From assembly GCF_013346665.1 (NCBI RefSeq), contig NZ_JABVBB010000034.1:62001-126000 (forward strand): a DNA stretch of 64,000 nt, written 5' to 3'. The DNA comes from Sulfitobacter maritimus (GTDB lineage: Bacteria; Pseudomonadota; Alphaproteobacteria; Rhodobacterales; Rhodobacteraceae). Each line of letters starts with the position of its first letter. Position 1 is the first letter of the stretch. Positions 51,184 to 60,741 of this stretch are shown piece after piece. The notes below the pieces were generated by a model. It did no database searches. It was not told where the DNA came from and saw nothing but the letters and a program-made list of their open reading frames with translations. Both the position numbers and the translations under genes were made by a program.

Positions 51184-52248
51184 TCAGTCGAATGTACCAG
51201 CACAGCGCCCCAACAGCATGAAAGCGCGGGCGGTGCGGGTGTCGGCAAGAGTCGAGATTTCCGCGTCCGTGGCCTGTTTTTCAAACTCAGCAAAGGTCCG
51301 GTCGAAGCGTCGTAGGAAATGATGCGCTGCATCGCGGAAGATGGGGTCTTGCCGCATCCGTGCATTGGCCAGCGCCAAAGAGGACCGGTCGCGGATGCCG
51401 CCCAAGGGCGCGATGGTCCGCCCCCGCGCCCCATTGGCGAACTGGCGCCAGACCTCGGGGCGGGCGCGATCGGGGCGCAGGTCGTCCATGTAAATCCCGT
51501 CTTGGCTCAGCAAGGTCAGCACATCCTGCGCAGCCTGCACCAATTGGGCCGCAGAGCGGTCTTTCAGCGCGCGGCGCAGGGCGTTAAAGCCTGCCTGATC
51601 CTCAGCGGTCTCAGGGAAGTTCAGCGCTCGAATGAAATCCTCTGCCGAAAGCGGCGCAGTCGTATCGCTGGTCTGTGTGTCTAGGGCGAGGGCGGGCTGG
51701 TCCTCGGCTGCGGCAGGCTGAGGTGTGGGGGCAGCGGGCGCAGGCCGCGGTGCTTCCTCGTGCGGGGTGCGCAAGGCGGCAAGGGCGTTCTCCGTCTTGC
51801 GCACACTCGCGATCAATTCGTCCAGTTTGCGGGATAGATTTTGCTCTACTCCGTTCCGGTTGCCCTGTTGCTGGCCATCAGAACCGTGGCGGATCGCACT
51901 GATCGCCGATTGCAGTCGCTGACTTTCTTCGCGCACCACACGGCTAGCGCGGAGGGCCATTGCCCCAACCCAGATCATCCCCACGGGCAGGATCACCGCC
52001 AGCAGCGTCATGACCGCCTGCAACCTGCCGCCGGGCTCTTCGCTGCCGTCGGGGGCCAAAAACACAAAGAACACGAGCGCGCCAAGCAGCCACAACACAC
52101 TGAGGGCGATGGCGATGATCTCAATCTCGCTGATGCCATTCCCCCGGGGGCGATCATAGACGCCAAGCGGTGCAGGCCGGCGACGGGCATCAGTCGGATG
52201 TGCCCCGCCGTCACGATTGACGGGGGACGCGTTGTTTGGGTCTGCCAT
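51184..52248 (-). CDS. Hypothetical membrane protein with coiled coil (354 residues)
   Basis: Function not recognised. A Pro/Arg-rich start is followed by two membrane helices (about 45-66 and 78-98), then a heptad-like segment (about 103-155), an Ala/Pro-rich low-complexity linker (about 160-195), and a C-terminal helical domain of about 150 residues (FNALRRALKDRSAAQLVQAAQDVLTLL, EVWRQFANGARG). It lies 14 bp downstream of greA on the same strand and converges with the MobB-MoeA gene. Confidence 0.8.
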   Translation of the reverse strand: MADPNNASPVNRDGGAHPTDARRRPAPLGVYDRPRGNGISEIEIIAIALSVLWLLGALVFFVFLAPDGSEEPGGRLQAVMTLLAVILPVGMIWVGAMALRASRVVREESQRLQSAISAIRHGSDGQQQGNRNGVEQNLSRKLDELIASVRKTENALAALRTPHEEAPRPAPAAPTPQPAAAEDQPALALDTQTSDTTAPLSAEDFIRALNFPETAEDQAGFNALRRALKDRSAAQLVQAAQDVLTLLSQDGIYMDDLRPDRARPEVWRQFANGARGRTIAPLGGIRDRSSLALANARMRQDPIFRDAAHHFLRRFDRTFAEFEKQATDAEISTLADTRTARAFMLLGRCAGTFD

Positions 52249-52262
52249 CTGTTCGCTCCTGA

Positions 52263-52733
52263 TCAGGCGTAGACGATCTTGAGGACCTCATAGGATTTTA
52301 AGCCACCGGGGGTCCGGACCTCAACGGAATCACCCTCTTCCTTGCCGATCAAAGCGCGGGCGATGGGCGATTTGATGTTGAGCAGACCCTTTTCGATGTT
52401 GGCCTCATATTCACCAACGATCTGATAGGTCTTTTCCTCTTCGGTATCTTCATCCACCAACGTGACCGTTGCGCCGAATTTGATTGAGCCAGACAGTTTT
52501 TTGGGGTCAATCACATCCGCGAGCGAGATCACGCCTTCGAGCTCTTTGATGCGGCCTTCGATAAAGGACTGTTTTTCCTTGGCCGAATGATACTCTGCAT
52601 TTTCTGACAGATCGCCATGCTCACGCGCTTCGGCAATCGCCCGGATGATGGCAGGCCGTTCCACCGATTTCAGCTGCTTGAGTTCAACTTCGAGCGCGGT
52701 GTGACCGTCGCGGGTCATCGGGATCTTTTCCAT
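52263..52733 (-). CDS. greA: Transcription elongation factor GreA
   Basis: Cleavage factor of 156 residues that rescues backtracked RNA polymerase. ATG at 52733 gives the standard start [11 protein letters not shown]-terminal coiled coil with the acidic tip [19 protein letters not shown] and a C-terminal FKBP-like domain ([33 protein letters not shown]). Confidence 0.96.
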   Translation of the reverse strand: MEKIPMTRDGHTALEVELKQLKSVERPAIIRAIAEAREHGDLSENAEYHSAKEKQSFIEGRIKELEGVISLADVIDPKKLSGSIKFGATVTLVDEDTEEEKTYQIVGEYEANIEKGLLNIKSPIARALIGKEEGDSVEVRTPGGLKSYEVLKIVYA

Positions 52734-52876
52734 GGCGGTGTGCCTACGTAATGAGGGCCGCACCCGGGTTTAAGCCGGGGGGCGGCCGATTGCAGTGTCA
52801 ACTTTCTGGATACCTGACCCAAACTGCCCCCCGATTGCAAGGGCTAAGCGCCCCACGCATCGGCGGTTGCATGCCA
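52734..52876 (-). promoter_or_regulatory. Intergenic region upstream of greA
   Basis: Contains, on the minus strand, a perfect -35 hexamer TTGACA (complement of 52796-52801) and a GC-rich stretch with a 5-bp hairpin near 52763-52779. No good -10 at the usual distance, so the promoter is tentative. The 9-mer CCGATTGCA occurs twice (52786-52794, 52831-52839). Confidence 0.3.
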
Positions 52877-53257
52877 TCAGTCGTATTGAACGACCTCATA
52901 TTCGATCCCGTCCGCGTCATGGAAGTAGAACCGCTGTCCCGGCTCATAGTCGGCGTGGTTTTTGGGCACGAATCCATGTGCCTCCACTGCCTTTTCCGTG
53001 CTGCGGATATCGTCTACCACAACCGCCACGTGGTTCAATCCGCCGAGTGTATGATAGCTGCTGGCCTTCGCCTCGGCTGAGCGGCCGGGGTTATAAAGGG
53101 CGACATAGCGATCTTCCGTCCCGACATGTTTGGTATGGCCGCCTGCAATGGCGTTGCCTTCCCATCTGATCTTCCAGCCAAAAACGTCCTGCATCCAGGC
53201 GGCGGTTGCGACCGGGTCCGAGACCGTGAAATTTGCATGTTCGAGCAGTGCGGGCAT
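52877..53257 (-). CDS. VOC-family (glyoxalase/dioxygenase-like) protein
   Basis: Small metal-dependent-fold protein of 126 residues from the ATG at 53257. Two VOC half-modules: EHANFTVSDPVATAAWMQDVFGW and LNHVAVVVDDIRSTEKAVEAHGF, with the final YEVVQYD supplying a likely Glu ligand. Not a glyoxalase I by its other ligands. Divergent from soxR with a MerR-type operator between them, so it is a likely SoxR target, perhaps for detoxifying a redox-active compound or antibiotic. Confidence 0.85.
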   Translation of the reverse strand: MPALLEHANFTVSDPVATAAWMQDVFGWKIRWEGNAIAGGHTKHVGTEDRYVALYNPGRSAEAKASSYHTLGGLNHVAVVVDDIRSTEKAVEAHGFVPKNHADYEPGQRFYFHDADGIEYEVVQYD

Positions 53258-53292
53258 CGTGTTTACCTTTGTTTGATTTCTTGAGTCCAATC

Positions 53293-53323
53293 AGCGTAAT
53301 TGCTAAACCTCACTTTAGGTCAA
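53293..53323 (-). promoter_or_regulatory. SoxR-type operator/promoter reading into the VOC gene
   Basis: On the minus strand: -35 TTGACC (complement of 53318-53323), 19-bp spacer, -10 TACGCT (complement of 53293-53298). Between them lies the dyad ACCTCACTTTAGGT (53307-53320). An over-long 19-bp spacer with a central palindrome is the hallmark of promoters switched by MerR-family activators. soxR starts 20 bp to the right. Confidence 0.65.
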
Positions 53324-53342
53324 GGAGTTTTTGGAGGGGCAA

Positions 53343-53798
53343 ATGGCTGTAAACGAAGGGCTCTCGATCGGTGCATTGGCAAAGCGGACGGGGCTCGCGG
53401 TGTCGGCGATCCGCTATTACGAAGCGCAGGGGCTGATCGCCCCATGGCGCAACGCAGGCGGTCAACGGCGCTTTGACCGGGCCGATCTCCGGCGGCTGAG
53501 TTTCATCATGATCGCGCAGCAATTCGGCTTCACCCTGCCGCAGATCAAAGCCGAGCTGGACCAACTGCCGGGCGGGCGGACGCCTACGAAGACCGATTGG
53601 ACCCGCATCTCCCAAAGTTTTCGCGCCGCACTCGACGCGCGCATCACTACATTAACAAAGCTGCGCGATAACCTCGATGGCTGTATCGGCTGCGGCTGTC
53701 TAAGCCTCGAAGCCTGCGCGCTTTATAATCCTGTCGATCGCGCAGGTGAAAAAGGCCCCGGACCGCGCTATCTGATGGGAGACGAACCGGCGGCCTGA
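53343..53798 (+). CDS. soxR: Redox-sensitive MerR-family regulator SoxR
   Basis: Regulator of 151 residues. MerR winged helix-turn-helix (LSIGALAKRTGLAVSAIRYYE, GQRRFDRADLRRL), a dimerising helix, and the [2Fe-2S] ligand set CIGCGCLSLEAC (Cys 114, 117, 119 and 125). SoxR is switched on by redox-active drugs or superoxide through this cluster. The ATG at 53343 follows GGAGGGG. No soxS is present; the divergent VOC gene is the natural target. Confidence 0.95.
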   Translation: MAVNEGLSIGALAKRTGLAVSAIRYYEAQGLIAPWRNAGGQRRFDRADLRRLSFIMIAQQFGFTLPQIKAELDQLPGGRTPTKTDWTRISQSFRAALDARITTLTKLRDNLDGCIGCGCLSLEACALYNPVDRAGEKGPGPRYLMGDEPAA

Positions 53799-53924
53799 AG
53801 GGTCGCGCGTCATGTTATGTCGCTCAGAGCACCTTTTGCGCAATAAACGCAGGGTCGCGATTGCATTGCGTGCGGCTCTGGTTTAGCCAAATCCAAACCG
53901 AATTTGCCGTGAGGGAGCACCACA

Positions 53925-55577
53925 ATGGCCGAGATTGAACGCGAAGCGATGGAATATGACGTTGTGATCGTCGGCGCCGGGCCTGCTGGCCTGTCGGCTG
54001 CGATCCGGCTCAAGCAATTGGACGCCGATTGCAATGTTGTGGTGTTGGAGAAAGGCTCTGAAGTGGGGGCGCATATCCTGTCGGGTGCGGTGCTTGACCC
54101 CTGCGGGCTGGACGCGCTGATCCCCGATTGGAAGGAAAAAGGCGCGCCGCTCAATGTGCCGGTGAAAGAAGACAACTTCTATTTGCTGGGCGAGGCGGGC
54201 AAGCTGCGCATCCCCGAATTCCCCATGCCGCCACTGATGAAAAACCACGGCAACTACATCGTCTCCATGGGCAATGTCTGCCGCTGGATGGCCGAGCAGG
54301 CTGAGGAGCTGGGGGTTGAAGTTTTCCCCGGCATGGCTTGCTCTGAACTGGTGTTCGGTGAGAACGGCGAAGTCAAAGGCGTCGTCGCGGGTGAGATGGG
54401 CCGTCAGGCCGATGGAACGCCGGGGCCGAACTATGAGCCGGGCATGGAGTTGCACGGCAAATATGTCTTCCTGTCTGAAGGTGTGCGCGGCAGCTTGTCC
54501 AAACAGGTGATCGCGAAATACGGTCTCGACGAAGGCAAAGAGCCGCAGAAATACGGCCTTGGCATGAAAGAGATTTGGGAGATTGACCCCGCCAAGCATA
54601 AAGAAGGCACCGTCACGCACACGATGGGCTGGCCGCTGAACAAAAACGCGGGCGGCGGGTCGTTCATCTATCACCTTGAGAACAATCAGGTTTACGTCGG
54701 TTTCGTCGTGCACCTCGGCTACAAAAACCCGCATGTTTTCCCTTACATGGAATTCCAGCGCTTCAAGCATCACCCGATGGTGGCCGAACTGCTCAAAGGC
54801 GGCAAACGCGTGGCTTACGGCGCGCGGGCGATTACCGAGGGCGGGTACCAGTCCATGCCCAAAATGGTGGCCCCCGGCGTGGCGCTGTTGGGTTGCTCTG
54901 TCGGTATGGTCAACGTGCCGCGCATTAAGGGCAATCATAACGCGATGCTGTCCGGCAAGGCGGCGGCGGAGGCGGCCTATGCCGCGATCCAAGCGGGCCG
55001 GGGCGGCGATGAGCTGACCGAATATGAGGCGGATGTGCGCGAGGGGCCAATCGCCGAAGACCTTAAGAAGGTGCGCAACGTCAAGCCGCTGTGGTCAAAA
55101 TACGGGCTGACCGCCTCGCTGGCGCTTGGTGGTTTTGACATGTGGACCAACACGCTTGGGTTCTCGTTGCTCGGGACGTTGAGCCATGGCAAATCGGACG
55201 CCGAGGCGACCGAGCCTGCGGATAAGCACGAGAAGATCGACTACCCCAAGCCCGACGGGAAGCTCAGCTTTGACCGTCTGACCAACGTGGCCTTCTCCTT
55301 TACCAACCACGAGGAAAGCCAGCCTGCACATCTCAAGCTGAAAGACCCGAGCATTCCGGTCGCGGTGAACCTGCCAAAATACGCAGGCCCATCGGCACGC
55401 TACTGTCCGGCGGGCGTTTACGAATTCGTTGAGGACGAAAAGACTGGCGAGACGCGGTTTCAGATCAACTTCCAGAACTGCGTGCATTGCAAAACCTGCG
55501 ATATCAAAGACCCGACGCAGAACATTGTCTGGACCACGCCACAGGGCGGCGACGGGCCGAACTACCCCAATATGTAA
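53925..55577 (+). CDS. Electron transfer flavoprotein-ubiquinone oxidoreductase
   Basis: Membrane-associated flavoprotein of 550 residues passing electrons from ETF, hence from acyl-CoA dehydrogenases, to ubiquinone. FAD motif VVIVGAGPAGLSAAIRLKQ at the start; ubiquinone- and membrane-binding middle region; C-terminal 4Fe-4S domain with CPAGVYEFV and CVHCKTCDIKDPTQNIVW. ATG at 53925 after GAGGGAG. Ends in a clear terminator. Confidence 0.96.
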   Translation: MAEIEREAMEYDVVIVGAGPAGLSAAIRLKQLDADCNVVVLEKGSEVGAHILSGAVLDPCGLDALIPDWKEKGAPLNVPVKEDNFYLLGEAGKLRIPEFPMPPLMKNHGNYIVSMGNVCRWMAEQAEELGVEVFPGMACSELVFGENGEVKGVVAGEMGRQADGTPGPNYEPGMELHGKYVFLSEGVRGSLSKQVIAKYGLDEGKEPQKYGLGMKEIWEIDPAKHKEGTVTHTMGWPLNKNAGGGSFIYHLENNQVYVGFVVHLGYKNPHVFPYMEFQRFKHHPMVAELLKGGKRVAYGARAITEGGYQSMPKMVAPGVALLGCSVGMVNVPRIKGNHNAMLSGKAAAEAAYAAIQAGRGGDELTEYEADVREGPIAEDLKKVRNVKPLWSKYGLTASLALGGFDMWTNTLGFSLLGTLSHGKSDAEATEPADKHEKIDYPKPDGKLSFDRLTNVAFSFTNHEESQPAHLKLKDPSIPVAVNLPKYAGPSARYCPAGVYEFVEDEKTGETRFQINFQNCVHCKTCDIKDPTQNIVWTTPQGGDGPNYPNM

Positions 55578-55598
55578 GCTGTGACAGCCAATCAACGC

Positions 55599-55635
55599 AA
55601 AGGACCGGCAGGCGAAAGCGTGTCGGTCCTTTCGC
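55599..55635 (+). terminator. Terminator after ETF-QO gene
   Basis: AAAGGACCG (55599-55607) and CGGTCCTTT (55624-55632) form a 9-bp stem that can be extended inward with a G-U pair. The T-rich 3' arm serves as the tail. Confidence 0.65.
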
Positions 55636-55741
55636 ATTCAGGTCGGCGAAAACCTGTTCGCGACAGGCCCGATCGAATGCGCGGCATTGCGCCCGGACGC
55701 TGGTCTGATAGCCTGCAGAAAAGCGACAAGAGGCGGTTTGC

Positions 55742-57451
55742 ATGTATCGAAATGTCCTGACTTTCACCAGCGTTGCGGCGCTTTGCATCGGCCTGTCTGC
55801 GCCACTCATGGCGCAGTCTATCGCCGGCCCCTATCTGGCCGGACGCCATGCCGCGGTGAACAGCGACTACCCCGAAGCCGCTCGCTATTATACCGAAGCC
55901 TTGGCCCGCGATCCCAAAAACGTCGAATTGATGGAAAGCTCGGTCTTGTCCTACCTGTCGCTTGGGCGGATCGACAAGGCTTTGCCACTGGCCCGCAACA
56001 TGGTCACCCTCGGCTCCAAAAGTCAGGTGGCTGAAATGACGATCGTCGCCGCATTGGCCAAAGAAGGCGATTACGACGCTTTGCTGGAGCGTGACAGCGC
56101 CGCGATTGGGCCGTGGGTCGGCGGATTGGTGCAGGCTTGGGCGCATATGGGGGCGGGCGACGTGACCGCCGCGATGGACGCCTTTGACAGCCTGAGCACC
56201 GAAGCCGGGATGCAGGGTTTTGTCATGTACCACAAGGCGCTGGCTCTCGCGTCCGTAGGGGATTTTGAGGGTGCCGAGGCGATCTTTGCCAGCGACGACG
56301 CTGGTGCTGCGGCACAGACCCGCCGTGGGGTCATCGCCCATGCGGAAATCCTCGGCCAGCTTGGCCGACATGACGACGCTCTGGCGGTGCTGAAAGACGG
56401 CTTTGGCGACGATACCGACCCCGAAATCGATGATCTGATGGCGCGGTTAACCGCAGAGAGTTCCGCGCCTTTCACTTATATGCCCGATGCTCGCTCTGGT
56501 ATGGCCGAGGTATTCTTTACCTTCGCTGCCGTGCTGCGCAATGAGGCAGCGGGCGACTACTACGTCCTGCTGTATTCTCGCATCGCCCGCTACCTGCGGC
56601 CCGATCACGTCGACGCGCTACTGCTGACGGCGAGCTTGTTAGAAAACCTTGGTGAGCATGATCTCGCGATTGCGGAGTACAAGGCGTTGCCGCCCGACAG
56701 CCCGGCCTACCACGCCGCCGAATTGGGTCGCGCCGACGCGCTGCGACGTTCGGGCAAGACCGCGCAGGCGATTGAGGTGTTGGAACAACTGGCGCGTAGC
56801 CATGGGGACCTTGCGGTGGTGCATTCCACGCTCGGTGACATCCTACGCGCTGAGGAGGACTACGAGGCCGCGATTGCGTCTTATGACAACGCGCTGGAAC
56901 TGACTTCGGAAAACGCCCGCGCGCGGTGGGTGCTCTATTATGCACGGGCCATTGCCAAAGAGCGCAGCGGCGATTGGGAAGGCTCAGAAGCAGATTTCCG
57001 CGCCGCGCTCAAGCTCAACCCCGAACAGCCGCAGGTGCTGAACTATCTTGGTTATTCCTTGGTCGAGCAGGAGCGCAATCTGGATGAGGCGCTCGACATG
57101 ATCGAACGCGCCGTCGCCGCCAGCCCCGAAAGCGGCTATATCGTCGATTCTCTGGGGTGGGTCTTTTACCGCCTCGGCCGCTACGAAGAAGCGGTCGACC
57201 AGATGGAAAGAGCGGTAGAACTAGAGCCGGTGGACCCGGTGGTGAATGATCACTTGGGGGATGTCTATTGGGCCGTGGGGCGCCGGCGTGAGGCCGAATT
57301 TCAGTGGCGCCGTGCCCTGTCGTTCGTCGACAAGAGCGATGCGGACTCTGAGGCTGACCCGGACCGGATGCGCCGCAAACTCGAAGTCGGTCTTGATGCC
57401 GTACTGGCAGAGGAAGGCGCCGCGCCGCTTAAGGTCGCAACTGAGGAATGA
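55742..57451 (+). CDS. Secreted tetratricopeptide-repeat protein
   Basis: Protein of 569 residues. Signal peptide of about 25 residues (LSAPLMAQ), then multiple TPR units across the chain; clear ones include [71 protein letters not shown] and [34 protein letters not shown]. Similar proteins in alphaproteobacteria are periplasmic or outer-membrane-associated scaffolds. Coupled to ispE by a 4-bp overlap (ATGA). Confidence 0.88.
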   Translation: MYRNVLTFTSVAALCIGLSAPLMAQSIAGPYLAGRHAAVNSDYPEAARYYTEALARDPKNVELMESSVLSYLSLGRIDKALPLARNMVTLGSKSQVAEMTIVAALAKEGDYDALLERDSAAIGPWVGGLVQAWAHMGAGDVTAAMDAFDSLSTEAGMQGFVMYHKALALASVGDFEGAEAIFASDDAGAAAQTRRGVIAHAEILGQLGRHDDALAVLKDGFGDDTDPEIDDLMARLTAESSAPFTYMPDARSGMAEVFFTFAAVLRNEAAGDYYVLLYSRIARYLRPDHVDALLLTASLLENLGEHDLAIAEYKALPPDSPAYHAAELGRADALRRSGKTAQAIEVLEQLARSHGDLAVVHSTLGDILRAEEDYEAAIASYDNALELTSENARARWVLYYARAIAKERSGDWEGSEADFRAALKLNPEQPQVLNYLGYSLVEQERNLDEALDMIERAVAASPESGYIVDSLGWVFYRLGRYEEAVDQMERAVELEPVDPVVNDHLGDVYWAVGRRREAEFQWRRALSFVDKSDADSEADPDRMRRKLEVGLDAVLAEEGAAPLKVATEE

Positions 57452-58326
57452 CCCAAACGGACGTGGCGGCTTTGCCATTGCAACCGGGCGCCGCGGGCAG
57501 CCGGATGGCATGGGCCAAGATTAACCTCACCCTGCATGTCACCGGTCAGCGGGACGACGGCTATCATCTGCTCGACTCTCTGGTGGTGCGAGCCGGTGTC
57601 GGCGATGAACTGCATGTGATGCCCAGTGAGCGTCTGAGCCTCACGGTAAGCGGCCCCGGTGCTGAGGGGGTGCCGACTGACGAGCGTAATCTGGTGCTAC
57701 GCGCTGCGGCGCTGCTCGATGCGGGCGCAGGGCGCGGCGCGGCGCTGCATTTAATCAAACATCTACCAACCGCAGCGGGGATCGGCGGCGGCTCGGCCGA
57801 CGCGGCGGCGGCGCTTGAGGTGCTGGCCGCGCACTGGGGGACGGCGCTTCCCAAAGATCCGGCGCGGTTGGGCGCGGATGTGCCGGTTTGCCTTGTGGAT
57901 AGCCCTCAGCGGATGCAGGGCGTGGGCGAGGTGCTAACACCGTGGCCCGCCCTCCCGCCTTGTCACCTCGTGTTGGTAAACCCCCGGATCGACGTGCCGA
58001 CGCCTGCGGTCTTTGCCGCTTTGACCGACAAGGCGCAGCCGCCCATGCCCAGGGTAATCCCAGACTTCGCCAATCTGGCAGAGTTCGTCGAATTTTTACT
58101 TATGCAACGCAATGACTTGGCAGCCCCCGCCATTGCGCGAGCACCAGTGATCGCCGACTGTCTTGACGCGCTGGACGATGCAAAACTGGCGCGGATGTCA
58201 GGCTCCGGTGCCACCTGTTTCGGTCTTTATGAGACCGCTCCAGAAGCGGAAGCCGCAGCCGAACGCATCCGCGCTGAAGCCCCCCAATGGTGGGTTGCCG
58301 CCGGGCCAGTATTGCAGCCTAGCTGA
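57448..58326 (+). CDS. ispE: 4-diphosphocytidyl-2-C-methyl-D-erythritol kinase
   Basis: GHMP kinase of 292 residues in the MEP isoprenoid pathway. Motifs [37 protein letters not shown] (ATP-binding) and [12 protein letters not shown]. The last 8 bp overlap the convergent ispB gene, whose enzyme uses isoprenoid units downstream of this one. Confidence 0.95.
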   Translation: MTQTDVAALPLQPGAAGSRMAWAKINLTLHVTGQRDDGYHLLDSLVVRAGVGDELHVMPSERLSLTVSGPGAEGVPTDERNLVLRAAALLDAGAGRGAALHLIKHLPTAAGIGGGSADAAAALEVLAAHWGTALPKDPARLGADVPVCLVDSPQRMQGVGEVLTPWPALPPCHLVLVNPRIDVPTPAVFAALTDKAQPPMPRVIPDFANLAEFVEFLLMQRNDLAAPAIARAPVIADCLDALDDAKLARMSGSGATCFGLYETAPEAEAAAERIRAEAPQWWVAAGPVLQPS

Positions 58327-59302
58327 TCCGGCTCACAACGTAATCGGCCAGACCGATCAACATCTCTTTCAACTCATGCTCAGGCAGCGGCGCGAGCGCG
58401 GTTTTTGCTTTCTCCGCCCAGTGGTGCGCGTCGACCTGCGTGGCCGCGAGCGTGTTATGTTTGCGCAGCAGTGCGAGCGCATGATCAAGATCGCCCTCTT
58501 CCTGCCGCCCCTTTTCGATCGTGCGGGTCCAAAAGGCACGTTCCTCGGCATCCGCCTTGGCCACCGCTTTAATCACGGGCAAAGTCAGTTTGCGTTCGCG
58601 GAAATCATCGCCCACGTTCTTGCCAGTCGCGCCGGTATCCCCTTGATAATCCAGCAGGTCATCCACAATCTGGAAGGCGATGCCAAGCGCATCCCCATAG
58701 TCAAATAGCGCCTGAACCTGATTTTTCGGCGCGTCGGCAATAACGCCGCCTACCTCTGTCGCAGCGGAAAAGAGCGCGGCGGTCTTGCCACGGACCACCT
58801 GCAAGTAAACTGCCTCATCAGTGGCAAGGTTCTGTGCGGCGGTCAGTTGCAGTACTTCGCCTTCAGCAATGGTTGCCGCGGCATTGGACAGGATGCGCAT
58901 GACGGGCATCGACCCCGGCTCGGTCATCAACTGGAAACTGCGGGCAAAGAGATAGTCGCCCACCAGCACCGAAGACTGGTTGTCCCACAGCAGGTTGGCC
59001 GTGGGCCGACCCCGTCGCTGTGCGCTTTCATCCACCACATCATCATGCAGCAAAGTGGCGGTGTGAATGAACTCAACGGTTGCCGCAAGATGCACATGAT
59101 AGGGACCAGAATAGCCGCACATACGCGCCGCCGCTAAGGTCAAAAGCGGGCGCAAACGCTTGCCCCCGGCCTCGACCAGATGGGCAGTGACCTCGGGAAT
59201 ACGGGGCGCGTGTTTCGACGCCATACGCTCGCGGATCAGCGTGCTGACAGCGGTCATGTCATCGGCCAGATAGGCCGCCATGCGGTCGTGTGGTTTGTCC
59301 AT
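58319..59302 (-). CDS. ispB: Long-chain polyprenyl diphosphate synthase
   Basis: Trans-prenyltransferase of 327 residues making the ubiquinone side chain. [11 protein letters not shown], first Asp-rich motif LLHDDVVDE, and second [10 protein letters not shown]. The ATG at 59302 follows TGAGGAAA by 6 bases; upstream ATGs at 59320/59323 lack such a site. Chain length (octa- or decaprenyl) cannot be told by eye. Confidence 0.93.
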   Translation of the reverse strand: MDKPHDRMAAYLADDMTAVSTLIRERMASKHAPRIPEVTAHLVEAGGKRLRPLLTLAAARMCGYSGPYHVHLAATVEFIHTATLLHDDVVDESAQRRGRPTANLLWDNQSSVLVGDYLFARSFQLMTEPGSMPVMRILSNAAATIAEGEVLQLTAAQNLATDEAVYLQVVRGKTAALFSAATEVGGVIADAPKNQVQALFDYGDALGIAFQIVDDLLDYQGDTGATGKNVGDDFRERKLTLPVIKAVAKADAEERAFWTRTIEKGRQEEGDLDHALALLRKHNTLAATQVDAHHWAEKAKTALAPLPEHELKEMLIGLADYVVSRIS

Positions 59303-59372
59303 CACATCACTTTTCCTCATCATTCCCCGCAACAGGCTCGACAGGCTGCCGATCCGGCTCTACATCTCTGAT
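59303..59372. promoter_or_regulatory. Divergent promoter region, ispB / DUF2007 gene
   Basis: A 70-bp gap with two divergent starts. No clear promoter or operator was recognised. Confidence 0.3.
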
Positions 59373-59588
59373 ATGAAGGAACTTTTGCGCAGCACCGACA
59401 TGACGATCATCGCCTTTGCTTCCGCCCTTCTCAGGGGGGAGGATATAGACTGCTTTGAAATGGACGTAAACATGAGCGTGCTCGAAGGCGGTATCGGAAT
59501 CTTCCCGCGCCGTCTGATGGTTCGCCCCGACGATCACGACGCCGCCCTAAGGGTGATGCGCGATAATGAGATCCCGCTCGGGCTGTGA
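59373..59588 (+). CDS. DUF2007 family small protein
   Basis: Protein of 71 residues, ATG at 59373. Pattern MKELLRSTDMTIIAFASALLRGEDI, then EGGIGIFPRRLMVRPDDHDAALRVMRDNEI, fits the DUF2007 'putative signal transducing protein' family; function unknown. Its stop overlaps the GTG start of the methyltransferase gene by 4 bp. Confidence 0.82.
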   Translation: MKELLRSTDMTIIAFASALLRGEDIDCFEMDVNMSVLEGGIGIFPRRLMVRPDDHDAALRVMRDNEIPLGL

Positions 59589-60352
59589 CCCGCTTTGCCG
59601 AAGAAGACCTGACCTGTGACGCCTTTCTGGGTGGCAAATTGCATCTGTGGCAACCGCGCCGCGGGCGGGGGTACCGCGCGGGGGTGGACCCGGTGCTGTT
59701 GGCCGCCAGCGTCCCGGCGCACGCCGGGGAAACGGTGCTGGAACTGGGCTGCGGCGCGGGGGCTGCGGCGCTTTGTCTCGGGGCGCGGGTGCCGGGGCTG
59801 GAACTGACGGGCTGCGAATTGCAAACCGCCTATGCCGATCTGGCCCGGCGCAATGGGGGAGCGGGGTTCGAGGTGGTCGAAGCTGACATCACGGCGATGC
59901 CTTTGCATCTTCGAGACCGCCAGTTCGATCATGTCTTGGCCAATCCGCCCTATTTCGACCGCGCCGCGTCGGTGCAGTCACGTGATCCGGGGCGCGAGCG
60001 TGCCTTGGGCGAAGCGACCCCCCTGCGCGACTGGGTGCGCATCGCGGCAAAACGCCTGAAACCCAAGGGGCAGGCGCATTTTATTCATAGGGCAGAGCGT
60101 TTGCCTGAGCTGCTGGCGGCATTGCCACATGAGATGGGGTCAATCGAGGTGCAGCCGCTGTCGCCCCGCCCCGGAAGGCATCCTGAGTTGATTCTCCTGC
60201 GGGCGCGCAAAAACGGGCGAGGAGCGTTTCAACTCTATCGAAATCTGGTCATGCACCAAGGGCCGCGGCATCTTCGTGATGGGAACAGCTATGTTCCAAA
60301 GATCGAAGCCGTCTTGCGCGATGGCGCGCCGCTTATTTTTCCCACGCCTTAA
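59585..60352 (+). CDS. tRNA1(Val) A37 N6-methyltransferase-like (TrmN6)
   Basis: SAM-dependent methyltransferase of 255 residues from a GTG at 59585. SAM loop LELGCGAGAAALCLGAR, catalytic NPPY motif in LANPPYFDRAAS, and the family start GYRAGVDPVLLAASV. Closest to YfiC/TrmN6, which modifies A37 of tRNA-Val1. Coupled to the DUF2007 gene. Confidence 0.85.
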   Translation: MTRFAEEDLTCDAFLGGKLHLWQPRRGRGYRAGVDPVLLAASVPAHAGETVLELGCGAGAAALCLGARVPGLELTGCELQTAYADLARRNGGAGFEVVEADITAMPLHLRDRQFDHVLANPPYFDRAASVQSRDPGRERALGEATPLRDWVRIAAKRLKPKGQAHFIHRAERLPELLAALPHEMGSIEVQPLSPRPGRHPELILLRARKNGRGAFQLYRNLVMHQGPRHLRDGNSYVPKIEAVLRDGAPLIFPTP

Positions 60353-60451
60353 GCAAATTTTTACCAACGCCGCCCCTATGCTGCGATGCTGCGTGACTTG
60401 TGCGTCACGCTGTGGTCCACTGAATATGTAACACCCACCATGGAGGATTGT

Positions 60452-60616
60452 ATGGCTTTGAACGCACATCTGGATAGCTTGAAGCGGAAGCATCAGGCGA
60501 TGAGTGAGGCGGTTGAATCCGCTCAACGCGCCCCCGGTATGGACGATTTGCAAGTTGCTTCCATGAAGAAAGAGAAACTGCGTCTGAAGGAGGAGATTAA
60601 CCGTCTGTCCAGCTAA
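60452..60616 (+). CDS. YdcH/DUF465 family small protein
   Basis: Protein of 54 residues, helical and charged (HLDSLKRKHQAMSEAVESAQ, KKEKLRLKEEINRLSS), matching DUF465/YdcH. GGAGGA at 60442-60447 supports the ATG at 60452 rather than the ATG at 60440. Function unknown; abundant cytoplasmic protein in many proteobacteria. Followed by two hairpins. Confidence 0.82.
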   Translation: MALNAHLDSLKRKHQAMSEAVESAQRAPGMDDLQVASMKKEKLRLKEEINRLSS

Positions 60617-60644
60617 TTTAGGACGCAGTGAACGGATAAAACCT

Positions 60645-60700
60645 GTCGGATCACCACGGTGATCCGACGAGCGCCGAAGCCGGTTTGCTGGGTTCGGCGC
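60645..60700 (+). terminator. Twin hairpins after the DUF465 gene
   Basis: First: an 11-bp arm pair GTCGGATCACC / GGTGATCCGAC (60645-60655, 60658-60668). Second: GCGCCGAA / TTCGGCGC (60671-60678, 60693-60700) with a 14-base loop. Neither has a strong T-run; together they probably end or stabilise the transcript. Confidence 0.5.
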
Positions 60701-60741
60701 ACTTTAGTGGTTAAGACACAGTGTTTCGGTCTGCCGATGTC

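Noticed and set aside
52786-52839. Repeated 9-mer CCGATTGCA upstream of greA
   Set aside because: Two short copies 45 bp apart can arise by chance and no further copies were noticed.
53883-54992. Open frame of 369 codons opposite the ETF-QO gene
   Set aside because: His/Arg/Phe-rich translation without motifs; ETF-QO is certain on the other strand.
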